Shown: in pieces, positions 47,279-60,500 of the stretch | Layout: each line of letters opens with the position of its first letter | Position numbering within the stretch: the first letter of the stretch is position 1 | NCBI GenBank assembly: GCA_024345305.1 | Contig: BRON01000015.1 | Coordinates: forward strand, 434,001-498,000 | Direction: 5' to 3' | DNA: 64,000 bases | Source of the DNA: Mrakia gelida | Taxonomy: Eukaryota > Basidiomycota > Tremellomycetes > Cystofilobasidiales > Mrakiaceae | Program-made: the position numbers and the translations under genes | Notes under the pieces: generated by a model | Told to the model about the DNA's origin: nothing | The model's input: the letters and a program-made list of their open reading frames with translations, nothing else | The model's database searches: none

Positions 47279-50200
47279 ATGTCCTCAGATACTACTACCA
47301 CCTCTAGTCCTCCCCAGGAAGCGAGAATCCCTTCGCCGTGAGCTCTTCCCTCCCTCGTCGGCTCGGTGTTTTGGTTCTTGGGCTCACCACTGCTTCCTGC
47401 TTTTTGCTCTTCGCTCTCTTCACAGCTCTCCCACTCTCCCTCAAGAGCCAGCCATCGTCGCTCCGAAGGTCTCCAACACTCGACGATACTTCCTTCTCGG
47501 ACTTTTCTGTTTCGCTGTGAGTGGAGCGGATGGGTCGCATGAAGGATGAGGACGAGCGTGCGACGGGCGAGGGTATGCTTTCCCTGGCTGACGCATGTTT
47601 TTTCTTTCTTTCTCGCGACTTCAGCAATATATCGATATCTTCCTCGCCTCGGGTGTAGTTATCGGGATCGCTGATGTGAGTAGAGCCTCGTCTCGAGAGG
47701 AGGAAGGAACCCGACGTCGACTCTGACTGACCAGGCTCGGTTGTTCGCTCAGATCGCGCGGGATCTCAACATGACGGTTTCGGAAAGTGTCTGGGTGAGT
47801 CAAAGTCGGAGAGAAGAGCTCGGATGGACAGGGGGCTTGCGGCGAATGCTAGAGCTGGAAGGGAGACGAGCGTGTGGAGAAGGAAGGTCGCGTCGAAGCG
47901 AAAGATGAGCTGACCGTCTCGTCTTGATTGTCCTTTTTATGCAAGTTGTCAACGCTTGTGAGTAGTCTCTACTATCTCAAACTACCCCGGCAGCAGCTGA
48001 ACTCCTCGCTTTCGATCTCGTTCAGACGCTCTCACGGTCAGTCGTCGTTTCCTCCACTGACTCGCGTCGCGCCTCTTCCTTCTCGCGCCATTCCTCTGAC
48101 TCGAGCTCTTCTCTTTTCTTAACTTCAACTCGCTTTTCGCAGCTCGCCGCCTTCCTGATCACCGGTGGTCGAATCTCGGACGTTACCAGCGCTAGACCCG
48201 TCTTCGTTCTCGGCCTTGCTTGGGTCGGCGTGTTCTGCCTAGGGATCGGTTTCGTCAAGACCAAGATCGCCATGTTTGTTCTACGAGCATTCTCTGGCAT
48301 TGGGCAAATGGTCTACACCTGTATACGCAGGAAGAAGCTCGGACGAGGCTGATCCCCTTCGTTCCTCGCCACAGAGCATCTATGACGATCCCAGCTGCTC
48401 TTAGGCTCATCGTTTGGACATTCCCGGAGCCGGACAAGCAGGCAATCGCTATTTCGGTCTTCGGAGGAGTCGGAGCGATCTCTAAGTTCGTTCACCCTCC
48501 TCCTCGTCGCTTTCTACCTTTCTCCGAGCTGACCTCGTTCTCTCTTTCAATCACAGTGTGACTGGTCTTCTTCTCGGAGATGTCCTCCTTCTCGCTGAGT
48601 GGAAATGTGAGTAAAGAAGAAGCAAAGAAGAGGAAGGCTCGAGGGAATAAGGAGGCGTTGTGGGAGGGAGGATCGAAGATCGCGACGCGTCCCACCCACC
48701 TAACTCGATGCTTTTCGAATCATCTCTGCCAGGGATCTTCTTCTTCACCACCATCATCACTATCCCACTCGCCGCTCTGTCCTGGATGTGGATCCCCGTC
48801 GAAACCGACCAAAACGTTCAAGCTCAAGAGGAGGACAAGGCGAAGGAGGCCGGTAACGAGCAGCGAGAGAGAAAACCAAAGATGGATTGGCTCGGGACCT
48901 TCTTGTAGACTGCCGCCATCGTGCTCTTCGTTTATGGGCTCACTGAGGCTAATGTGAAGGGCTGGTAAGTATGACCTAGTCTCGGGGAGAATGAGAAGAG
49001 AGTGTCAAGCTCGCTCGAACTCAAGTTGACCTCGGTCTCCCTCCGTTTTAAGGGACACCGCCGAGGTTCTCGTTACTCTCATCATCGGACTCGCTATCTT
49101 CCCAGTGTTCCTTTGGTGGCAGACGAAGATGGATCCGATCGATGCGCTTATCAAGCCTCGAACCTGGTGAGTCGTCCTCGTCGACGCGACGCGTCTTGAA
49201 CTCAAACTAATCCTCCTCTCCCTCTTTTCCAGGTTCCTGCCCAACTTCCTCTTGATCTCGATTCTGTCTTTGAGCCCATACTTCTGGTTTTATCTGGAAA
49301 GGCCTTCCTTCTTGACCCCCCTCTTGACCTCTCCATTTTGATCTTGAAATCGACGCGCTTACTTGTGTTCTTCGTTCGTTCACTCATTCACAGGTCCAAC
49401 TCTCCTTCTCCGAGGTCTTCCAATCGGTCTGGGGGAACTCAGCCATCCTCACCGCCGCCAAATTGTTCGTAGACACCGTCTTCATCGTCCCTCTCATCCA
49501 CTCAACTCCATCTTCCTTCTCGCGCGCTCATGCCCAAATCTTCGCCTCGTTTCTCGCAGCCTTCCGATGGGACTCGTCGCCCTCGTTTCTGTCATCGTCG
49601 GAGCTTCCCTTCCGCCTACGATCTTCCCTCTTCGATGGCGACTCGTCTCTGGATCCGTCGTTTCTGCAGGAGGAGCTTTGATCCTTTCGTTCGCGTACAA
49701 CAAACAGGATTACTGGAGGTGAGTAGCCTTGTCTCGGCCTCCCACCCTCTCCGAGCCTCAGCTGACTTACATACCACTTTCCAGACTCTTCTTCCCTGGG
49801 TTCTTTGTCGGAGCGATAGGGTTTGTCGCGTCGCCTTCTATCTCGTCTTCGACGCTTTCGATGAGAGACCAGAAACTGACGCGCGTCGCTGTCCCTCTTC
49901 TTCCGTCAGAACGGCCTTGCTTTACGTCTCAGTCAACGGTTCGTCAGCTCTTTTTTTCGAAGCCGAATGGGCAAGAGCGAGAGGAGAACGAAGACGAAGA
50001 CGAAAGCTGACCCTCGCGTTCAACCCTCACCCGTGCCTCTTGTCCACCTTCCTCTCGTTCTCTTCAACTCATGGCCTTCCTGATGGACAGTTGCCTTGAT
50101 CATGAGTGTCCCTAGGGAAGAGAGGTTTGTTCCCTTTTCTTACCCGCCGATCCGAAACTCCTCGACGCGTCGTCCGCCGACCTCGCTCGCCGCTTTTCCC

Positions 50201-50603
50201 TCTACAGCGGTGTCGCAGGAGCCGTCTTCAACAGTCTTGCCCAGCTCGGAGCCGCCTTCTTCCTCTCCCTTTCAACCACCATCCAGAGTGAGTCCGATCT
50301 TCCCTTCTTCTCGAGATCCGACGCCTTCTGTCGCTAACCTTTCACGCGTCTCCCGCTCCTCGTCCGTTTCCTTCACCAGCCTCCTACCCCATCAGCCCTG
50401 GCTCCCCTACCCCCTCCGCTCGACACTACCGATATGCCTTCTACTTCACGATGGGCTTGATGCTCTTCGACGGGTTCGTCGCTCTCATCTTCTTCGTCGA
50501 TCCCCTCACGTTGGCGAAAAGCCATGCGGACAAGGTCGAAGAGGGGATCACGAACGAGAAGCAGCAGACGGCGGATGGGGAGGCTGCTCAGGCTAGGGAG
50601 TAG
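47279..50603 (+). pseudogene. Decayed DHA2-type MFS multidrug transporter
   Basis: Family pieces in order cover almost a full ~540-residue, 14-helix MFS pump: RRYFLLGLFCFA, DLNMTVSESVW, NAYALT, FLITGGRISDV, FSGIG/ASMTIPAAL, NVTGLLLGDVL, and ESGVAGAVFNSLAQLG near the end (stop 50601-50603). Likely coding pieces are 47279-47337, 47426-47516, 47625-47675, 47753-47794, 47945-47957, 48026-48036, 48143-48303, 48375-48485, 48557-48606, 48733-48964, 49053-49166, 49233-49296, 49394-49464, 49560-49718, 49785-49820, 49910-49938, 50091-50124, 50208-50287 and 50380-50603. Four lesions: the acceptor before 47945 reads CAA not CAG; the donor at 48304 is GC with a poor context; codon 48906-48908 is an in-frame TAG within a helix; the donor at 49297 reads GA. 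All other junctions are intact, so decay looks recent. A sequencing error could explain one lesion but hardly four. Confidence 0.75.
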
Positions 50604-51231
50604 ATCCAGTTTAGCTACTACCTTTTTCTTGATCCTCTCGATCTCTCATCTCGTTCATTACTGTAGTTGCTCGTTTTTGTCGTAGTCCTCGTCCGTCGCG
50701 TCTCTCGTTTCGTTTCGTCCATGCTCCCTTTGCCTCGTAAAGCTCTCTTCTCTCTCTTCACTACCTAGCTCTTAATAGAACTCTTGTTGCCTTAACCTCT
50801 CATCGGCGCAAGCTCCGATCTGTCGTCTCCGTCCCTCCTCTGCAGTAGCTCGCTGTCTCGAACGACTCCCCCCCCCCCTTCTCCCTCTTCCCTCTCCCTC
50901 GCTCATCCACTCTCCCAAGTCCCCAAAGAAAGGCTCAAAGAGCATGATAAACCTCTGCGCAGCAGAAGGGTAGATCGAAAGAAAGAAGGTGTAAGTAGAA
51001 GGAAGGACGAAATGATCAACAAAGGGAGAGAAAGAGAGCGGTACACAGATAGTCGAAAAGAGAGGGAGAACAGAGAGAGAGAGACGAGAGAAGAAACCGA
51101 AAGGGAATGGAACCAATATAGAGAAAGACGTGAAGTAGATATGTAAGAGATGGAGAAAGAAAGAGACGAACGAAATGCGTAAATGAGAGAACCAAGAACA
51201 AGACCTCGACGCGACTCCCCTCCCCTCGCCT
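50604..51231. other. Convergent 3' regions
   Basis: 628 bases between the pseudogene and the coiled-coil gene. From about 50930 to 51180 the plus strand is almost pure purine (GAAAGAGAG-type), i.e. pyrimidine on the coding strand of the minus gene, as in its 3' UTR. A C-run of about 11 bases lies near 50868. No gene supported. Confidence 0.45.
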
Positions 51232-54200
51232 TTAGAGCTCAATGATCACCCCACCCTGACACCTACACCCGACGTCCCTGAAGTCGAGATGGTTCAACGG
51301 CGACCCCCACGGAACGGGCTGCCTCTTGGGATCCACGAACCTCCCTTTGGCTCCTCCTACTCGTCCCGTCGACGCAGGCGAAGGCAACTCGACGTTGTTG
51401 TTGAACTCGGGCGTCGACCAGACTCTCGGACTCATGCTCTCGCTAGCTTGATGAGCTCTCAGCACCCACTGTCCGCTCTCCTGGCCCATCGCGCTGGCTC
51501 CATCGTCGTACTCGTCCTGAACGGGTGGGGCGACGGAGCAGATGGCTGCTGCTGGACCTCCACTGGAGGGTTTGACGTACGACCCGAGGGAGGAGGCAAG
51601 GTTGGTGAAGGAGAAGCGGGAGGAGGAGATTTGGGAGGAGGAGGTGGAGGCTGGGGGACCGCCGACGGAGGAGGTGAAGGACGAGGAGGAGAGGACCGTG
51701 ACGTGGGTGTTGTAGTTTGCTGAGCGCGAGACGGGAGGACTTGCTCGAGCGAGGGGAGCTGAGAAGGATCGGTAGGCGGAGGGTGAGATGGGGTTTCGGT
51801 TTGGAGTGGAAGGGTTGGCGAAGGCACTGATGGGTGGATCGTTGTAGCCGACGCCGGAGTAGGAAGCGGCTGTGGAGATGGGAGGAGGGATGGAGTGGGA
51901 GGTGGAAGAGGTGAGAGGGACGGGGAAGGTGTCGTTGGCTGTTTCGGGGTTGGGTGAGATTGGAACGACCCAGGCGGCGAAGGGTTTGATGTCCTCGTCG
52001 AGATCGGCGAAGAGAACGAGACGTTCCTCGACTGGAGGGGTCGTAACGACGGGTCCTGAAGGGAAGGTCCATTGCTTGACCATCGACGCGCGACGAGGGT
52101 CGGGAGCGGGAGCGTCTGCCGATGCTGAGAAGGTAGGAGGGAGGGAAGCGGCGATGGAGACGACTGGGGAGGGAGCTGTGATGGTGGGAGTTCGAGGAGT
52201 GACGGTGGGAAGATCGACGTTGACTTTTTGGACGGGAGTGCGAGGCATGGGAGTGGGAGGTTCGAGTTGTTCCTCGTAGAGGGCGAGTTCGACGTCCTGT
52301 CCTTCCTCGTCCGAGTACGACCGTCCGTGATCGAAGTTGTCTGACGACTGACTGAGTTCATCGTCGAGGTCGAGTCCTAGGGCGATGTTGTCGTCGCTCT
52401 CCTCGAAGCTCTCATCGAAACTCTCCTCCTGGTAAGCCGCCTCGCTCCCTTCCTCCTCCTCCTCCTCGACCAAACTCTCCAACGGCCGCAGAGTCGGGAT
52501 GACTCCGAAGTCGACCATATCGATCTCCGCTCCGTTCTTCCCTCCCCAAGACCCGTACGAGGGTTCGTTCTCGTCCACGTCCGTCGAGCCGCTGAGCGAG
52601 TTGGTTCTCGAGGTAGGTGCTCCGAACGAGAACCTCGACATCGATCCAGACGCGCCGGACATCGTTGAGGATCCAGAGGAGTTGCTGCTGAGAGGAGGGG
52701 TAGGAGGAGTTCGAACCTTGTCCTGTTCGATTTGGAGAGCTCGAGCACGACGATCCTCCTCGATGGCTTCGGCGAGATCCTGCTCGTACTGAGCTGCTCT
52801 TGACCGACGATCCTCGTCGACTGCCTCCGCGATCTTCCTCTCCCTGATGTCCATCTCCTCCTTGACGGACTCCTCAGCGGCCTTTCTGCATTCCTCCGAC
52901 CGAGCGAGCGAAGCAGCGAGCGAGAAGAGCTGGTCTCGCATCTCGCTCACCAGCCGAGCTTGGGCAGCGACGTGAGCGGCCGCAGTGTCGTCGGGGGCCT
53001 TGGTGGAAGCTGAGGTTGCTGAGTCGAGGGAGGCGAGTCGATCACCGACTAGATACGTTAACGAAGAAGAGAAAGGAAGAGTCAGCGAAGGTCGAGAGTT
53101 CAGAAGGAACGAGTCGAGCAGGAAGACTCACGTTTTCGAATCCTCTCCCGCGCCAAATCTCTCTCCACTCCACCAATCCTCTTCTCCTCCGTCAACTTCT
53201 CCTCCAACCCTTTACATCTCGACCTCCACCCATCAATATCCTCCGCCAACGAATCCCTCTCCGCCTCAGCGATCTCCAGCCTCTCCCTCAACGCGTCTCC
53301 AAACTCCTGATCTCGATCCCCTTCCTCCTCCTCCTCTCGACCAAAGTCGCGACTCAGTCTCCCGCTGGGAGACGAGATAGAGTCGAAGTGCTCTCGACTA
53401 GGGATGATGACCTCCTGGACATGCTCGTCCTCGTCCTCCTCCTCCTGAGTCTGAGCTTGAGCAGCTGCTTCCTCTTCCTCCTCTCGTTCTCCCACGTCCG
53501 AGAGGATCCGTCGAGCGTGAGGAACGTTGGTTGATTCGAAGGATCCGAGGGACATGGGTCGAGTGGGACACTTGGCCTGACCTCGTTGGGATCCTCGAGT
53601 GCCCGTGGAGAGAGCGATGGACGGGGAGGGAGCAGGGGAGACGCTGACGGGTCGACCGGCGGGAGAGGCGGGAGTGGGTGCTGGGGATTTGTGGTAGGAG
53701 ATGGAGGAGCGTCGCTTCTCCGATCCTGGGGTCGAGGGAGAAGGAGAGGAGGTGGATCGACCGTAAGGAGCTGACGAGGATCCCGAGGAAATGGACGACG
53801 AGATCGAGGACGATGCTTTGTTCGAAGGGTGAGGTCGACCGACTCCGATGCCTCCGTACCTCGGGATGGCTGCTCCTTCTGCTGGTGAGCCTCCAAACGA
53901 CGAACCCGACGCGTCCGAGCGTGAGCTGCGAGGTGAAGGGGAGGGAGAGGCGAGGCTCAAACTGAGAGTTCGAAGTCCTCGAGGAGGTGGGGAGGTGAAG
54001 GAAGAGTTCGGTCCAGGAGACGCGAGGGTGAGAGGTCGAAGGACGCGTTTTGAGGGTGAGGAGGTGATGGATTTTGGTCGAGTGGATGGAGGGGATGCAG
54101 GAGCTGCTGGAGGGGCTTCGAACGCAGCTGGGGGAGGAGCGTAGGAGGCCAAAGGAGAGGGAGGGAAGGAGAAGTTGGAGTTGGGAATAGGAGTTCGATC

Positions 54201-56395
54201 CTCGTCCGTCGACTGCTCGACCTCGATTGGAGGAAGACCTAGAGCGTCCTCGAGTTGAGACGTCGACTGGGTAGGTGGGGATGGTCCTCGAGGGAAAGAG
54301 AAGGTCTTGAACCGCTTCGTCTCGGTGATGGGTTCCGCCTTGGGGGAGAGTTGGTCGGGAGAAGAGTGGGAGCGGTGGAGGACGGGAGGTTCGACGAGTG
54401 CTGCTTGAGAGGGAGGGCGAGCTCCGAACGAGAACGTCTTCATTCGATCTCCTGGAACGATGGGTTTGGAGGTGGCCTGGAAAGGAGGAGGAGGAGGGGA
54501 GGGAGCTCGAACGGTTGGAGGTGGTGGGTGAGGAGCTGCGAAAGGCGACGACGAGGACGACGGCGATCCCGCGTTAAGTTCTGGCGAAAGAGTGGGCGAC
54601 ATCCTCGGTTTGGCGAAGGAGAACGTTTGAAACCTCTTTTTCTCTTCGGTGACGAACGATGAGCTTGACGAGCCCGCTGGAGCTGAAGCAGGAGGGAGAG
54701 GCGACCAGCTGGGGTTGTTTCCTCCGAATCCTCCTCCTCCGAACTTCGACGGAACGTAGACGTCCTGGCTCCTCTCCTCTGGCAGGCTAGCGGTATCCTC
54801 CTCTTCCTCCTCCTCTTCCTCGACGATCCCTCCGAGCCCGTTCGAGGACGAGAAGCCATCGACTCCCGTTCTCGGACTCGTTGACATGGTCATCGGCGGA
54901 CTGCCTGACGCTCCGAATCCTGAGCTCCCGTTCGCGAATCCTGGCGAGAGGGAGGAGGGAGTGGTGGAAGACGAGGAAGAGGAAGAGGAGTTGGGAGAGT
55001 TGGATCCGATGGAGGAGAGGGAGAGGAGAACCGAATTTGGAAGTCGTTTCCCGAACGAGTTGCGTTTCGCGAGACGAGACGACGAGGAGGATTGAGAGGT
55101 TGGGAACGCGAACGGTTGGGACTCTGGAGACGGGCCAAGACGAGAGAGAGATGTCAACTGAGCTTCGTACAAAATAAAGGAAACGAGAACTCACCCTCTG
55201 CTTCAACGAGAGCGTTGTCGTCGCTCAGATCAGGCATCACGATCTTCTCGGTCTCCTGCACGACTCCTCCCCACCCGTTCGAGCCCATCGCCGGCGACCT
55301 CTTTCCCTCCAGAGCCTCCAAAGCTCTTTTCCTAACATCCACAGCCGACAGCCCAGCGTCCCTCTCCTCCTGAGCTTGGAACTTGGCCGCTGCTCCTGGC
55401 AGCAGCATAACGTCGAGCGACTCCCTCCTCGTCGAAACCGAGAGCGACCGTCGATGCGAGTGTCGTTTGGAAGCTGGTCGCTGCTTTCCAGGTGATGCCG
55501 GTGCGATTGGGGAGGTAGGTAAGTGAGAAGTTGAAGGGCTGGAGGTGTTGAAGGAGGAGGTGAAAGAGGGGGAGGGACTGGAGGCCATGAAGGAGGAGGG
55601 TCGAGGACGAGGGAGGATCATCGAGGTTGGTCGACGGGAGGTGGTTGGGGAAGGTGAGACTGGAGTAGCGTGAAGATTTGACGACCTCGTAGGCGAAGGA
55701 CCGAGACCGAGAGGGGAAGGATGACCTCCTGAGATAGATATACTCCTCGAGTGTCCGTGTCCCTTCTTTCCTGGGCTGCTGCTGCTTGTCGTGGTCGGGC
55801 TGAGGTTGCTGCCGGGTCCTCCGACTGAGACGCTATCCAACCCGAACGGACTGCTCTTGGATCTCGACATGATGGACTTGAGGGAGGAAGCCGAGCCTGC
55901 TGCTGACGACTTCCTGTGGTGATGTCTCTTCTGTATTGAGGAAGGGGAGGTTGCGGGATGGGAGGAGGAGGAAGGCGAGGGAGAGGGGGAACCTGCTAGC
56001 GAGGAGAGCGAGTTTTGAGAGAGCGAGGACGAGATGGATGTTCCTGAAGCGATGGAGGAAGAGATGGAAGATCGTTTGGTGACGGATCGTTTGCCTTTTC
56101 GATAGTTTTTGAGCTGCGAGGAGACAAGGGGAGAGCAGAGAAGAGGAGGAGAGGGGGAAGGAAGGAAGGGACGAGGCGAGTCGAGGGTGTCAGCTTGAGT
56201 CGTTCGTTCGTTCGCTGCCTTTCACCTTCCCAGTATACAGTAGAGACGATAGAGATAGACGCGAAGTCTACTCACCTTCTTCCTAGCGGCTGAAAGGATC
56301 TCTTCCCTTCCTCTCTGCTCTGGGGTGCTAAGAGGGACAGGCTCAGAGGTTGCCGAGGTCGCGGAGGAGGTGGAAGCGTTCAAAGAGGGAGACAT
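51232..56395 (-). CDS. Large Ser-rich coiled-coil protein, golgin-like N-terminal motif
   Basis: Exons (minus order) 56395-56276, 56113-55195, 55123-53132 and 53048-51232 give 1,615 residues. The N-terminus has EEILSAARKKLKNYRKGKR, which resembles the short AxxKLKxYQ-type motif at the start of golgins such as GM130. Residues 60-950 are Ser/Pro-rich and low-complexity with many SPxR/S and RRSLS sites, so heavy phosphorylation is likely. A coiled coil lies near 960-1110 (RLEIAEAERDSLAEDI, EEKLTEEKRIGGVERDLARERI, then SEECRKAAEESVKEEM, and AEAVDEDRRSRAAQYEQDLAEAIEEDRRARALQIEQ). Acidic stretches (EEEEEEGSEAAYQEESFDESFEESDD) and another Ser/Pro-rich tail follow. A role in cytoskeleton or membrane organisation is plausible, not shown. 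The overall family is not recognised. Four exons with a 919- and a 1,992-nt exon are unusually large here. Confidence 0.75.
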
Positions 56396-57556
56396 CGTCG
56401 AGGGAAGAGGAGGGAGAAGGAAAGAGCGTGGGTTGCGAAGGAAGTGGATAGGTGGTAGGGTGGTTGAGGGACTTGGAGAGGGAGCTATGAAAGTTGAAAA
56501 CCAAAAGAGAGGAGAAGAGGAGGAGGAACAGAGCGCGAGAGGGAAGGGAGGTCAGTCAACAGGGAGCTCTCCTCTCTCCGCTTCTCAGTTCGTTCACTCA
56601 CGAGAGACCTGATGCTCTGGTTTCCTTTAGAGAGTCGATATTAACGGAGCGATAATCCGGATCGCGAAGGGTGTTGTGTTGAAAGGGAGGTTGAAGGAGG
56701 GGAAGGGAGGGGAAGGAAGGAAAGACGCGTGTGGGTCCTCGAAAGGGAACGGGAGGGAACGAAGGACGAGAAGACCGGGTAGAGAGATCGCTCCTGGTCC
56801 AAAGGATCCTCGAAGGGCGAGCTGCGTGTAGAGGGGAAAGAAGGGTGGAGATGGAGAGAGATCGGGAGAGGGAAGGGCGGAAGGGGAGGGTAGAGTTAGA
56901 GGTCAGGGAAGGAAGGGGAGGGAAAGGTCGACTGGATCGATTGCAATTTGGACGTTTGGCCGGCTTGTTGTCGTTTCTTCTGCGCGTTCCTCGTTTTCGT
57001 TCCTTGCGATTAATGAGCTCAGAGTAGTGAGAAGAGGAGTCTGGCGAAGATTTTGAGGACGAAGAAATTCTGCTTTGTCCCTCTCGAAGGCAGCGAAACC
57101 GAGGGAGTGAAAGGCTGGGCTTCTCGAGCTCTCCTTCGCGACGGTCATCCGCGGGAAAGCTTAAGTTTACGTTCTCATGCCTTAAAAGAACAACGAACAG
57201 AGGCTGTCTGGCATCTGAAAGGAAGAGACATCTCATCTAGAGCGGAGACGAGAAAGCGGGAAAGTTCTCTGAGAGCGGCTCGGAAGAGGGCTGAAGGAAG
57301 AGTCAGATGCGACGATCGACTCGACGCGACTCTTCTTTGCGACTCGCTCAGCAAGGACGGGTATAGTTCCGAACCTCAACTCCTGAACATCTACTCTCTT
57401 GGAGGTCGAGAAATCAGGTCTTGCTCCGAGCCAAGGCGAAAGAAAGAAGTCAAGAGCACGTCGGTCGGTCGGACGGACGACGCGACATTCGCAGGAAGAT
57501 CCCCAGCCAGTGAGTCGCGATCTTCGATTAGGCTTGGCAGAGGAAGATTTTCACAA
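56396..57556. other. Divergent region, coiled-coil gene / first DHA1 pump
   Basis: About 1.16 kb. The left part is purine-rich on the plus strand (coiled-coil gene leader). From 57053 an open frame continues in phase with the pump gene but has no ATG-led conserved sequence until 57557, so I leave it as leader. No TATA box, RNA gene or repeat seen. Confidence 0.45.
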
Positions 57557-60500
57557 ATGTCTAGTCCATACCTCTCAACCTCCAAACCCACGAAAAATCC
57601 TTCATCAACCACAAAATCCTGCCTTCTCGATGACGACTCTCGCAGCCCTGCTCCTCGGACCTCTCCTCCCTCTCTCCTTACAGCTCCAACCCTCACCCCC
57701 CGTCGTCCAATGGACGATCCATCTCCCTCCTCTCGACCCACCCAAACCCACCGAACCAGCTCCCTCTCTTCCCCTCACTCGCAATACTCCCTCCGTCCTC
57801 GTCCAGCAGCCGTTCGCCCACTCTCCGCCTCTTCAACCTCCGAGACCCCTTCGACCTCCTTCCCTTCAACCTCAACCTCACACGGCAACCACTCCTCCTC
57901 TTCCCTCGAACCGATCCACGATTTCCACAACGCTCCACCAGCGCATCCTCCTCTGCATCATGGGAGAGCGAGGAGAGCGTCGAGGGTCAACTCGATGAGA
58001 TCGTTCGTTACGGTGAACAGGGAGGAAGGGGAAGAAGGAGGTGAGCTTCGACCCTCGCCTGGGTTGGTCCCTCCGACGACGACGACGACAGCGACGCCTA
58101 AGTCGGAGACGACGGTACATAGTGGATCGGGATCGCCGGAGGATCCGTATGTGGTTTGCTTTCAGAAGGTGGATGCTGGAGATCCGAGGCAGTGGGGGGA
58201 CGTTAAGAGGTGGAGTATGTGAGTTTGAGCTCGCTCCCTTCATTGATTTCTCGTCTCGAAAACTGGCAGAAGAGGTTGGTGAGGGCGCTCGTTTGCTGAC
58301 TTCTCGCGTTGGCTTGATATTTGTTACAGAATGGTGGGAGCAGCTTTCGAGATGACCTGTGGAACTCTGGCCATCAGTTTGTTCACCTCGTGCGTCTCGT
58401 TTCTCTTTCCTCTTCGCTCGCTTGGACACGATGATCGCTTCGAAGCTGACCTCTCAAACTCCTGGAACAGAGGGAACGCCGAGTTAATGTGAGCTCGTCT
58501 CTTGCTCAGACGCTGGGAGAAAATCGACGGCGACCGAACGAAGGAACGACCTGACTCGGAACGACCTGACTCGAACCTCTTCCTCCTCCGTCTTCCTATC
58601 CAGAGCCGAGTTCGGAGTCAGCAGAGAAGTCGTTATCGTCGGAACTACACTCTACCTGACTGCTCTCGCGATCTCATCGCTTGTTACGGCTCCTCTAGGA
58701 GAGGTGAGTTGATTCTTTCGTCCTTCTCTCGCACGCGTCGCAGGAGCTTGAGCTCACTCTTCTCCCCTTCGATCAGATGTACGGACGCCGCCCAGTCATG
58801 ATCTTCTCGTTCCTGTTCTTCACTCTCTTCAGCTTGGGAGTTGGACTTGCTCAGAACATTCAGACGTTCCTTGTTCTTCGTTTCCTTTCTGGTTCGTCTC
58901 CCTCACCTCCTCGCTTAGAACTGCTCGCGTCTCTTCGAGCAGAACTGACTTCGTAACCTCTCGTTTTTGCTTCTTTCAGGCCTCTGTGGATCGGCAGCCA
59001 TGTCCCACGGTCCAGCGATGGCCAACGATCTCTTCGCCGAACACGAGATCGGCCTCCCTTTGACTCTCGCTGGAGTTGGACGGTTCGGAGGACCTACTCT
59101 CGGACCTCTGATCGGCGGCTACATCGCTCAGTATGCTGGTGAGTCGAACGGGCGAAGAACACATGCTGAAAGATTCAGGAGCGGGATGGCTGACTCGAGA
59201 CGCGTCTCGTCATTCTTTTCTCACCAGGATGGAGATGGCTCGCCCACACTCAAACCCTCTTCTGCTTCTCCATGTTTCTCCTTGCTCTCTTCATCGTACG
59301 TGTCTAGCTTCTTCTTGGCCCTCGTTTCTGGACCAAATGCTAATCGAACACGCCCCCCTTCTGCTCTTCTTCGCTCACCTTTCAGATCCCCGAGACCTAC
59401 ACCCCTCAAATCCTTCGAGCTCGAGCTGGAAAACTCGCCAAGGAGATTGGAGCTCATCACATCACTGCCTACGAGGCTGGAAGGAAGATGGGTGGATGGG
59501 GAGAGGAGCTCGTGAAGTATCTCGTTCGACCGTTCTTGTATTTGTGAGTTCTCTCGCGGACCTCGACTCGACCTCCTTCCTCGCCTCGAACTGACCGACG
59601 CGTCTACCGCTCTCGATCGCAGAACCTGCGAGCCTATCGTACTGCTGCTCTCTCTGCACGTCAGTTTCTTGTACGGAATTCTCAGTGAGTTTGAGACGTT
59701 GTTTCGAGCTCGAGATTCGTACCTCGAATCTGACGCGTCGATCTCGTTCCTCCTTGCTTCAGATCTCTACTTCAGCGCTTATCCGATCATTTTCGTCACC
59801 GAGAGAGGGTGGAGTCGTACGTCCATCAACTGTCATCTCGTCCATCTTCTTCGCTGATCCTCATCTATCTTCGAATCAACAGAAGGAAACGCTGGTCTTC
59901 CCTTCATCGCCTGCCTCGTCGGTTTCGTGCTCTCAGTCGTTCGTCCCTTCCTTCTCTTTCACCTCGTCGCGATACCCTCGCTGACACTCGATCTTCTTCT
60001 TCCACAGCCCATCGCCATGTACACCTCTCGGATCTACGCTCGAGCAGCCTCGCGTTCGCCAACAGGACGCGCTGCTCCGGAAGAGCGGTTGTGGTTCGGG
60101 ATCCTTGGAGCTGGGCTTATCCCCGTCTCTCTCTTCTGGCTCGGCTGGTCCGCTAGGAAGGATGTCCACTGGATGGCACCTACATCGAGCGGTGTCGTGT
60201 TTGCGGTGGCTCAACTCGGTTTGACCATGTTCGTCCTCTTTTTCCTTCTCTCATCGTTCTCTTCTCGTTCTTCGTTCTCGTTTCGACGCGCTCTTCGTCC
60301 TCGATTCGCTCTCTTCATTCGAGATCGCTGATGTTCCCCTTCTTCCTTTCTTCCCTCGATGTCTATCAGGTCTGTTCTCGCCTACTTCTCCGACACCTAC
60401 CAATACCAAATGGGATCCGTCCTTGCAGGCAGCAACTTCCTTCGCTTCGCGTTCGGTGGGATCTTCCCTCTTTTCTCGAACCAAATGTTCCAGAAGCTAG

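Noticed and set aside
49785..50100. Additional frameshift in the MFS pseudogene
   Set aside because: With introns at 49821-49909 and 49939-50090 the frame reads straight through conserved sequence, so this part is intact.
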